Source: an uncultured Verrucomicrobiota bacterium | Lineage (GTDB): Bacteria > Verrucomicrobiota > Verrucomicrobiia > Verrucomicrobiales > Verrucomicrobiaceae | Assembly: GCA_903838675.1 (NCBI GenBank) | Contig: CAILZI010000169.1 | Coordinates: forward strand, 1-38,321 | Length of the DNA stretch: 38,321 bases | Direction of reading: 5' to 3' | Shown here: positions 8,525 to 15,908 of the stretch, one piece after another | Layout: the number at the start of each line of letters is the position of its first letter | Numbering within the stretch: the first letter of the stretch is position 1 | The notes under the pieces: model-generated | Database searches by the model: none | What the model was told of the DNA's origin: nothing | What the model saw: the letters and a program-made list of their open reading frames with translations, nothing else | Program-made: the position numbers and the translations under genes

Positions 8525-8556
8525 ATTATGCCCTGTCGCTCCCCCCCCCTTGGTAA
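8525..8556 (-). promoter_or_regulatory. Candidate cco promoter with a nine-G tract in the spacer
   Basis: In the 132-base gap upstream of ccoS, the - strand reads TTACCA (8556-8551), one A, nine consecutive G (8549-8541), AGCGACAGGG, then CATAAT (8530-8525), about 48 bases before the ATG. CATAAT matches five of six of the sigma-70 -10 consensus. TTACCA is a weak -35, and the 20-base spacer is longer than optimal. No FNR/ANR-type TTGAT-N4-ATCAA site is evident. This is a sequence-based guess. Confidence 0.3.
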
Positions 8557-8609
8557 TGCCTCACCCGATCTTGTGGCCCAGCGCAATTGCTGCGCTTTTT
8601 CTGCTCCGG

Positions 8610-10233
8610 TCACTTCTCGAAAACCGACGGCTCTTCACGATCCGCGACCTTGAGATAACGGAAATAAACTTCGAGCTGCAATGTGCACAGGCACTGACGG
8701 TAAATCGCATCCGCCGCATCGCCTGCAGGCCAGTTCGGGCGGCCACGTTTGAAGGAGCCGTCGGCCTGCTGCGCACCAAGGATCTGCGGCAGAAACTGCG
8801 CATTGTAGAACTTCCAGTCATCCGTACCCGCCTGAAAGAAGGCCTGCGTGTAATAGTACCAGCAGTAAAGGTTGCAATTGCGCTCCCAGTCCAGCGGTTC
8901 GCTGGTGAGAAACTCCCGCAGAAAACGAATCCCCTTTTTCACCTGAGTCGCCTTGTTGTGCGCCAGGGTCTGCAACCCCAGCACACCACAACCCGTGAGA
9001 CTCCACTGATTGTAGTGCTCATCACGGTTCGTTTTGCCAAACCCACCGTCCTTCGTCTGCTTCGACTCCAAATAATCACAGCAGCGTTTGATGGCGGCAT
9101 CAAGCCCCTCAATCTTCAAACCCGAATGCTTCGCCGCCTTCAGCGCCTGAAACTGCCAGCCGCTGACCGACAAATCCTCCCCCCGGCTGTCCTTGTTGTA
9201 GGCATGCGGCATGCCGGCCTCCTTGCCGCCGTAGGTCCATGAGCCCTGCGGGTTCTGCTGTTCGATGATGATCTGCACCCCCCTTCTCAAAAGTTTCACG
9301 CAATCCGTGCAGGCTGCGGTTTCCCAGCCTGTAAAACGAATACATTTCGCCGAGCGCATAAGTCGCGATTCCATGCTCATAAGTTGCGGAATTCGACACA
9401 GGATTCTCCGCCAATGTCCCATACGGATTCTTCTTCGCGAGCTCCACCAAATAGAGCATCCCATTCCGCACATTGTCACCGTAGAACGCAGAATCTGGCG
9501 TCTCGCAGCGCCCAAGATAACACAGCAGCGTCAAACCCGTCATCGCCCCCTTGTTCGTGCGGCCCCAGGAACCATCTGCGTTCTGCTGCGACTTCAACCA
9601 CGCCAATGAGCGCGAAACTGCCATCTCACACTCCGGCGTGCCCCCATTTTCCCTCAATTTCTCCAAACGGCTCTGCATCGAACACCTGCCACCAAAAAGA
9701 TGCGGAAGTTTGGCTGTTTGGGCTGGCGGCCCCTTTCCACCCATACCACTGACAATCAAAGCATTAACCATCTTTCCACCCTGCCCAGCCTCCGGCAGCA
9801 CCATGGCTTCTCCCTCCGGCAGTGAAACATCCCTTGGTCCCTCCACACCAATTCGCGTCTGCGGCGGCCGCTTCGCCATGGCATTTAGACGCTTGGCTCC
9901 CCATTTGCACCTTATCTCATTGCCTGCTTGGGCTTGCCCGGCTGGAATGAAGTCCACCGCAGGCTTCGCGATCTGCTTGCCTACAATGATCACTCCCGCC
10001 AGCAGCAGCAGTCCCACATGCACCGCAATGCTGAGCATCAATGAACTACCACCCATCTGCCGCCAGAAGCGCAGCCATGTCGACTCTCTGGTTTGAACAC
10101 GCAACGGCTGCGGCGGTGATTCCTCAACCATGACCACTTGGAGAATGGGTTCCTCAACAAGCGGCGGCTGAAACCGCTCCCAACCGGTTGGCACAGGATA
10201 AGCGGGCGGCTGAGGAAGATCGTGCGTGTTCAT
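8610..10233 (-). pseudogene. Prenyltransferase/squalene-oxidase-repeat protein, frameshifted
   Basis: Two overlapping frames, 10233 to about 9283 and about 9280 to 8610, together give one protein of about 540 residues. The N-terminal part is cytoplasmic and proline-rich, with one membrane helix (about residues 71-88, LMLSIAVHVGLLLLAG), a linker, then a periplasmic alpha/alpha toroid with QW-type repeats: QQNADGSWG, then after the break QQNPQGSWTYGG, QTKDGGFGK and QQADGSFKRG. Removing one G from the six-G run (C6 on the + strand, 9278-9283) joins TFEKG to VQIIIEQQ smoothly, and 1,624 minus 1 is divisible by three. Unshifted, the first frame ends at 9109 with an unrelated tail. Such secreted repeat proteins are common in Planctomycetes and Verrucomicrobia; the substrate is unknown. 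It may be a real lesion, a sequencing error or a recoding site. Confidence 0.8.
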
Positions 10234-10288
10234 GGCGGCGTGGAATCACACCGCATGACGCTGCACTGAATATCCTCTTGGGATGAAT

Positions 10289-11704
10289 TTATCGACCGCG
10301 CTGCAAATGCCGGTACGGCAGCGTCTGCAAATTGCTGCTGCACGGCCCCGGCGTGTCCACCCAAAGCATGCGGGCGGCGATTTTGTCATAGGCACGGCGA
10401 TGCGCGACAGCGGCTTTGACGGCGACGACGGAGAGATTTTCCAAGGCGATGCCCTGGCTGTGCCACTGACCAAGATCGAAAGGCGGCGTTTTCACACTGG
10501 TAATGAGTATGGTAAGTCCAGCGTGTTTGACGATAGCGCAGCGCCCCATGTCGAAGACATCGCCGCACATGCTGGCGAGATGACTGTTTTTGTCTTCGAG
10601 TTCAAAGCGTCCATCGTTCAGCGCGATGAGTTCGACTTCGAGTTCCAGCGGACCTGCATCCAGACGACTGCCTTTGCCGCCGAGCTTGATGGTGCGAGCG
10701 CCAGCTTCGAGTTCTCTGACGGACTGCGGATCGCTGATGCAAATAGCAGCATTGGGAATGCCATGGCGAATAAGTGCACGCAGCAGTCCCGTGCAGTCTC
10801 CGGGTGCACCGCCACCAATATTATCGGCAGGTTCCACGAGCACGGTCAGGCCCGCAGGCAGGGGCTTGAGCTGTTCAAGCACTTCATCCGCAGGTGGGTC
10901 GGTGATCTGGCCCAGGTGGCTGAGCTCATGCGCACGCCTTCCAAGCGCTTCCAACTGCTGCGTAGCATCCGCCGTCGTGCAGGCGACGAAGCTGACGCCG
11001 GTGTCCGGGGTATCCGCAAAGCTGAAGCCCGCGACAATGTTCATGGCCCAGAGAGAATCGCTTTCAAACTGTCGCGCCATCGCTTCCAGCGTCAGCATGG
11101 GATCATTCGCAGTGCCGGTGCCGGTGGGCGGCCAGAGGAGGCCGGGCTGCTGAAGCTGCATGCGCGGGCGCTGGCCGGTGGTAAGGCAGCGGTTCAGCAG
11201 GCGCGCGGCGATCAGTCCGGCCTCGCGTGCGTCAGTATGCGGGTTTTCGCGATAGCCCACAAGGCAGTCAGCCAACGAGGCCATCTGCGGAGAAAAATTG
11301 GCGTGCAGATCGAAGACACCAAAGATGGGCACGGTGGTGATCGTGCGCAGCCGGAGGAGGATTTCGCCTTCGACATCGAGGATCGTTTGCGAAACCATGG
11401 CACCATGCAGCACCAGGTAGATGGCGTCGTAGTCGGCTTTGGCAGCAGCGGGAGCGATGTCGACCCAGAACTGCTCAATGACGTCATCGGCCACGGTGAC
11501 GGATGGCTGCGCGCGGTAATCGGCCGTCGGAATCATCTGCCAACCGAATTCATCCGCCAGCTCCAGCACACCCCCGAGAGGTGAGGAGTCTCCTTTGCTG
11601 GCCCACAGCTCCTCACCGCGCCGGATTTGGAAATCTGAGAGAGGGGTGAGACCGTCTAGAAACGTGTGGGTCTCATGGAAGAGACCGGCGATGAGAATGC
11701 GCAT
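10289..11704 (-). CDS. M81-family (MlrC/microcystinase C-like) metallopeptidase
   Basis: Protein of 471 residues beginning MRILIAGLFHETHTF, the N-terminal zinc-binding region of the MlrC family (DUF1485), with the further motif FGVFDLHANFSPQM near residue 150 and the C-terminal MlrC_C region with PADNIGGGAPGD. M81 members act on small linear peptides; MlrC cleaves linearised microcystin, but most homologues in non-degraders have unknown substrates, so I do not infer microcystin metabolism. The L,D-transpeptidase gene upstream ends 9 bases before this start, so the two may be co-transcribed. No Shine-Dalgarno sequence is visible (AATCTTCCACC before ATG). Confidence 0.88.
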   Translation of the reverse strand: MRILIAGLFHETHTFLDGLTPLSDFQIRRGEELWASKGDSSPLGGVLELADEFGWQMIPTADYRAQPSVTVADDVIEQFWVDIAPAAAKADYDAIYLVLHGAMVSQTILDVEGEILLRLRTITTVPIFGVFDLHANFSPQMASLADCLVGYRENPHTDAREAGLIAARLLNRCLTTGQRPRMQLQQPGLLWPPTGTGTANDPMLTLEAMARQFESDSLWAMNIVAGFSFADTPDTGVSFVACTTADATQQLEALGRRAHELSHLGQITDPPADEVLEQLKPLPAGLTVLVEPADNIGGGAPGDCTGLLRALIRHGIPNAAICISDPQSVRELEAGARTIKLGGKGSRLDAGPLELEVELIALNDGRFELEDKNSHLASMCGDVFDMGRCAIVKHAGLTILITSVKTPPFDLGQWHSQGIALENLSVVAVKAAVAHRRAYDKIAARMLWVDTPGPCSSNLQTLPYRHLQRGR

Positions 11705-11713
11705 GGTGGAAGA

Positions 11714-12694
11714 TTAACGCACGATGACGCGGGTTCCTGGCCGGATGAGTTGCGGCAGGCGGATGGCGTCCCAGTTGGCAAAGCGGACACAGCCGGCGCT
11801 GCGGGTACGGCCAATGGTGCGCGGCATTGCCGTTCCATGCAGTCCGATGCCTGATTTGCTCAGGCCGCACCAGATGACGCCGATGGGGCTGTTCGGCCCG
11901 GGTGGGATCTGAAAGGCCTCCTCCCCTCGCACGCCCTCTTCGAGGAACTGCTTGTCGTAACGGAAGGTGGGCGTGGCCATCATCGTCACCACTTTCCAGG
12001 TCCCGACGGGAATGAACTCCGGCTTGCCGGGAGTGATCGGAAAGGCGGCCAGCATCATCTCCTTGTCACTGTAAACCGCCGCCATGCGCTCCGTGGTGTC
12101 CACAACGATGGTGTGACTGCTGAGCGTCACGTCCGCCTTGAAGCTCTGCATCGGCTTGATGTCCTCAATGCGGAAGGACTTCACGTTTGGAACCACGAGG
12201 ATGTCTCCGGGCTTGAGCGCGGCCATGTTTTTCTTGGGATTGATGACGGCCAGGAAGGACTCATCTGTATGAAAGCGCTCGGCGATGAGCTCCACCATGC
12301 TGCGGTAGGCCATGAAGGGATAGACCGACGCCTTCTCGTAATCTTCGGGCAGGGCGGTGGTCACATACTGGGTCAAATTGGGCTGAATTTTGAACGCGGC
12401 GAAGATGACGGGCACCTCCACTTCAGCAGCCGCCTGGATTTGCGCCCAGTTGTAGAGATCCTTGTGACCGTGGGCAAAGTTGTAGTTCACCACAGCTTTG
12501 TAGGTAAACTCGCCGATAGCGCCATCCAGCTTGCCGGGGCCAAAGAGGTTTTTGTCCAGAAAGATCTGGATGCGCAGGATGGTGTCGCGATCCTTGGGCA
12601 CGGAGGGATCGTCCTTGGCCGGGCCAAGATCCTGAGCGTGAGCAGCAACCGTAAACAGGCAGAGCAGAAGAAGGTGTTTCAGCATCGCCCCCAT
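11714..12694 (-). CDS. Secreted L,D-transpeptidase (YkuD domain) with N-terminal peptidoglycan-binding-like region
   Basis: The frame opens at 12802, but a signal peptide (MLKHLLLLCLFTVAAHAQ) begins at 12685. I place the start at the ATG at 12694 (MGAMLKHLL), which has GGAAGG nine bases upstream. The mature protein has an N-terminal region resembling a peptidoglycan-binding repeat (IQIFLDKNLFGPGKLDGAIG), a LysM-like stretch (VINPKKNMAALKPGDILVVP), and a C-terminal YkuD domain with the catalytic signature HGTAMPRTIGRTRSAGCVRF: His, then Ser-x-Gly-Cys-x-Arg. It probably crosslinks peptidoglycan or attaches proteins to it in the periplasm. It is divergent from the methyltransferase gene. Confidence 0.9.
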   Translation of the reverse strand: MGAMLKHLLLLCLFTVAAHAQDLGPAKDDPSVPKDRDTILRIQIFLDKNLFGPGKLDGAIGEFTYKAVVNYNFAHGHKDLYNWAQIQAAAEVEVPVIFAAFKIQPNLTQYVTTALPEDYEKASVYPFMAYRSMVELIAERFHTDESFLAVINPKKNMAALKPGDILVVPNVKSFRIEDIKPMQSFKADVTLSSHTIVVDTTERMAAVYSDKEMMLAAFPITPGKPEFIPVGTWKVVTMMATPTFRYDKQFLEEGVRGEEAFQIPPGPNSPIGVIWCGLSKSGIGLHGTAMPRTIGRTRSAGCVRFANWDAIRLPQLIRPGTRVIVR

Positions 12695-12773
12695 GCTAAT
12701 TCGCCTTCCGCAATGAGCAAGAGAGTGCGAATCCTTGCCTGAAACGGTTATGGCGCTTAGCTTTTCGGCACCC

Positions 12774-13616
12774 ATGCCCGTCACCGTCACCGATACCCGC
12801 ACCCCGGAACAGCTCCGCCAGCACTACGAAGTGGAGCGCGAGCTCGCCGACAGGCTGCGAAATGCGACCAAGGAGCAGCGCCGCACGCTGTATTCCGAGG
12901 TCTATGATGAGCTTTTCAAACGCGTGCCGCAGCATCCTCAGCATACGAACAAGGCCTCCCCGGAACGACTGGCGGCAGATGTGGCGGAGAAGATGGAGAT
13001 TCTCACGCCTTTTTTAACACCTAAGTCAGTGTTTCTCGAAGTCGGCCCGGGGGATTGCGAGCTGGCCAAAACGGTGGCGGCCAAAGTCGCCCAAGTGCTA
13101 ACGGTGGATGTCTCCGATGAAATCACCCGCACACGCACGTTGCCGGAAAATTTGCGGCTGGTGCTGTCTGACGGCAGCACGATACCCGTGCCACCGGGCA
13201 GTGTGAACGTGGCCTACAGCAACCAGTTGATGGAGCACCTGCATCCAGATGATGCTGTGGAGCAGCTGCGTCACCTGCACGCCGCGCTCGCCCCTGGTGG
13301 CGTCTATCTTTGCATCACCCCCAGCCGCCTCACCGGGCCCCATGACATCAGTTGCATCATTGATCGTGAGGCGAAGGGTTTTCACCTCAAGGAATACACG
13401 GTGGGCGATCTATCGGCACTCTTCCGGCAGGTCGGTTTCGCCAAGACACGCATCATTTTCGGCGGCCGTGGCAAATTCATGCTGCTGCCTACGTGGCCAG
13501 CGGTAATCTGTGAGAAGCTCCTGGATCTGCTGCCCTACGGCCTGCGCAAAGCGATCGCGCTCAAGCCGCCGTTCCGCTGGCTCTTTGGGGTGCGGCTGGC
13601 GGGATTTAAGGCCTAG
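12774..13616 (+). CDS. Class I SAM-dependent methyltransferase
   Basis: Methyltransferase of about 280 residues. Motif I is FLEVGPGDCELAKTV, followed by VLTVDVSDE (motif II region), and YSNQLMEHLHPDDAVEQL with LAPGGVYLCITPS (post-motif regions), the layout of Methyltransf_11/25 proteins. Substrate is unknown. In-frame ATGs also occur at 12735 and 12750; I favour 12774 (MPVTVTDTRTPEQ) because it leaves room for promoters facing away from the L,D-transpeptidase start, but none of the three has a good ribosome-binding site. The C-terminal end (RKAIALKPPFRWLFG) is basic and amphipathic and might touch the membrane. Confidence 0.85.
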   Translation: MPVTVTDTRTPEQLRQHYEVERELADRLRNATKEQRRTLYSEVYDELFKRVPQHPQHTNKASPERLAADVAEKMEILTPFLTPKSVFLEVGPGDCELAKTVAAKVAQVLTVDVSDEITRTRTLPENLRLVLSDGSTIPVPPGSVNVAYSNQLMEHLHPDDAVEQLRHLHAALAPGGVYLCITPSRLTGPHDISCIIDREAKGFHLKEYTVGDLSALFRQVGFAKTRIIFGGRGKFMLLPTWPAVICEKLLDLLPYGLRKAIALKPPFRWLFGVRLAGFKA

Positions 13617-13626
13617 CCAGAGCACA

Positions 13627-15852
13627 CTATTCTCTCAATGACTGCAGCCAGCGGTCGAGCTGCTGCATGAGTTCCGGGGGGCCATTGGGGGGGAAATTGT
13701 CGATAAGCCACGTCACATCTTCGCGGGCGCCGGCTTTTTCGCCGAGACGCTGACGCATCTGCGCACGAGTAAGGCGTACCTCGGCGGACTGAGGATCGAT
13801 GGCGAGGACGAGATTCAAATAAGGGAGCGACTCGCGCAGAGAGCGGCTGTCATCAAAAACGCTGCTCATCAGATTCCGCAGCATGCGCAGGAGAATGGCC
13901 TGCTTGGTGGTGGGTGAGAGTGCGCCCTCGGGGAAATGACCGTCTTCGGTGAGATCCAGCGCCGCCTGCTCCACAGTGACGAGCTTGCCATGCTCAAAGA
14001 CATCGACGAGCTGGAGCTCCCCTTCAGGACCATCGCGATAGCCGACCATGAATTTGCCAGGCAGCGGCACGCCAAACACTCCCTGCACACCGAGTGCGGA
14101 AGCGAGCTCGACGTAAAGAACGCTGAGCGTGATGGGCAGGCCTTCGCGGTCATCGATGACTTCGTTGAGGTAGCTGTTGGAACGGTTGCCGTAGTCACCG
14201 CGGCTGCCATGAAAGCCGTTCTCTTCGAAGAGATAGCGACTGATGCGCTTCACGGCGGGGATTGTGCCCTGCTTGATTTCTGGATCATCTTTGAGATCGA
14301 GGACCATGGCCTTGAAGCTGTTCAAGTAAGTGGCAATGTCGATCTCCGGGTTGTCATGACGCGCCAGAAGCAGGGAGCAGCGCAGCAGATTGATCTCCGG
14401 CTCGGGCTTGGCGAGTTCAGCGAGGATTTCCTTCGTCATCGCACGGCGGTGCAGTTCACGTTCGAGTTCGCGCAGTTTGGCGGCTTCTTCTTCAAGCTTG
14501 CGACGCTGTTCCACCAGAACGCGCCGGGCGGCGGCGGGGTTTTCCAGCAGTCCATCCAGGGTTTTGTCTGCGGTGGCTCCGGCAGCGATGTATTCCTCCA
14601 CCTTCGAGCGGAGCTGGGAGGCGACTTCGGGTTGCAGCGGTTTTTCAGCGAGGTCGGTGCCGATGCGAAAATTGCGAAACTGGGCCACCGTCGTTCTGAA
14701 TTTGCACAGCCCGGCGGAGCCACCGCGCAGGCCGGTGTCGTCGCTTTCGATGACCTGCTTGCCATTCACAAAGCAAACCAAACGCTCCGGCTCAACACGG
14801 ACGCGCAGCGTGTTCCAGTCACCGGCTTTGTAGGCATCGCTTGGAACATCGGCAAGGATGGTCCAGGAATAGACATCGGGACCGTTGAAACGGGTGAGAC
14901 GCAATTTGCCGCCGGAAGCATAGAGACCGTAGTGCTTGTCCGCGCCATCCGAGCAGAAGGTGAGGCCTGCGGCACCGGATTCATCATCAAGCCGCACCGT
15001 CACTGCGATCTCAAAAGTGCCCTCGGGCACCTTTTGCGTGGAGAGGCAGAGTGCGCGCCCGCCGAAGCCTGCGCCGGGAAATTCGGAACGGATGACGCCG
15101 GCATGCTGCGTCCACTGCGCGCCAAGATGGGTCTGCCACTGTTTCGGATTGAGGGCGCCAATGGTCAGCCAGCGCGACATGGGCACGGGATTCGGTTTTT
15201 CGATGAGCGTTTTGAGTTCGTTCACCGGCATGGCGAAGCCGAGGTTGTCGGTTTTGAGTGATTTCAGCGTCAGAAGGCCCAGCACGTTCCCCTGCATGTC
15301 GAGCAGAGGGCCGCCGCTGTTGCCTTTCTCGATGGGCACGGCGACCTGCAGCATTTCCTGGCCGTCCACATCGCGGGTGGCGGAGAGCACGCCCTGGACG
15401 ATGCTGAAAGCCAGGCCTTCCGGAGCGCCCATGGCGACGATGGGGTCGCCCTGGCGGACTTTGCTGGAATCTCCCAGCGGCAGCGGCTTGAGACCCTTGG
15501 CGTCGATCTTGAGCAGGGCGAGATCGTGATGGCTGTCGCTGGCCTCGACGACGGTGACATCGTGCGTTTTGCCATCGTGCATCTCCACCTGCAGGCGGCG
15601 TGCCTCGCCGATGACGTGCAGGTTCGTAGCGATCAAGCCGTCCTCACTCACGATGAAACCAGAGCCGATGCCATCGGTGCCTTCGCGGCCAATCTGGGTG
15701 ATTTTGACCAGTGAAGGGCGGATCGTCGCAGCCAGTTCGGCCGCAGTGTGGGAGGGAGGGGCTTTGGGTTTGGCGGTGCCCTTGGTCGCGGCGGCAAGAT
15801 CGACCGCGAAACACACGGAAACCACGGCCAAAAGAAAGAGAGTGTGTTTCAT
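13627..15852 (-). CDS. HtrA-like serine protease fused to lectin-like and SirB1/transglutaminase-like domains
   Basis: A protein of about 741 residues with signal peptide MKHTLFLLAVVSVCFAVDLA; I use the ATG at 15852, since upstream codons do not look coding. Domain 1 is a trypsin-like DegP-type protease with H79 (ATNLHVI), D110 (HHDLALLKI) and S179 (KGNSGGPL). Domain 2 (about 230-405) resembles a concanavalin/DUF1080-type jelly roll (GLYASGGKLRLTRFNG, LVCFVNGKQVIESDD). A charged coiled-coil linker follows (LEEEAAKLRELERELHRR). Domain 3 resembles SirB1/Transglut_core2 (YLNEVIDDREGLPITLSVLY, GVPLPGKFMVGY), ending in a TPR-like tail. No PDZ domain is seen. It is divergent from the PVC haem protein, 56 bases apart. 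Function beyond periplasmic proteolysis is unknown. Confidence 0.85.
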   Translation of the reverse strand: MKHTLFLLAVVSVCFAVDLAAATKGTAKPKAPPSHTAAELAATIRPSLVKITQIGREGTDGIGSGFIVSEDGLIATNLHVIGEARRLQVEMHDGKTHDVTVVEASDSHHDLALLKIDAKGLKPLPLGDSSKVRQGDPIVAMGAPEGLAFSIVQGVLSATRDVDGQEMLQVAVPIEKGNSGGPLLDMQGNVLGLLTLKSLKTDNLGFAMPVNELKTLIEKPNPVPMSRWLTIGALNPKQWQTHLGAQWTQHAGVIRSEFPGAGFGGRALCLSTQKVPEGTFEIAVTVRLDDESGAAGLTFCSDGADKHYGLYASGGKLRLTRFNGPDVYSWTILADVPSDAYKAGDWNTLRVRVEPERLVCFVNGKQVIESDDTGLRGGSAGLCKFRTTVAQFRNFRIGTDLAEKPLQPEVASQLRSKVEEYIAAGATADKTLDGLLENPAAARRVLVEQRRKLEEEAAKLRELERELHRRAMTKEILAELAKPEPEINLLRCSLLLARHDNPEIDIATYLNSFKAMVLDLKDDPEIKQGTIPAVKRISRYLFEENGFHGSRGDYGNRSNSYLNEVIDDREGLPITLSVLYVELASALGVQGVFGVPLPGKFMVGYRDGPEGELQLVDVFEHGKLVTVEQAALDLTEDGHFPEGALSPTTKQAILLRMLRNLMSSVFDDSRSLRESLPYLNLVLAIDPQSAEVRLTRAQMRQRLGEKAGAREDVTWLIDNFPPNGPPELMQQLDRWLQSLRE

Positions 15853-15908
15853 GGGATGATTTGAAGATTGCGTACGAACGGGGCGTTTGGAAAGGTCCAC
15901 TTTCGCTT

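Noticed and set aside
8578..8600. Terminator hairpin AGCGCAATTGCTGCGCT followed by TTTT
   Set aside because: The T-tract lies on the + side, where no gene ends; on the - strand, where the genes run, no T-tract follows the stem.
10289..11704. Evidence for a microcystin-degradation (mlr) cluster
   Set aside because: Only an MlrC-family protein is present; mlrA, mlrB and mlrD are absent and the family has many non-mlr members.
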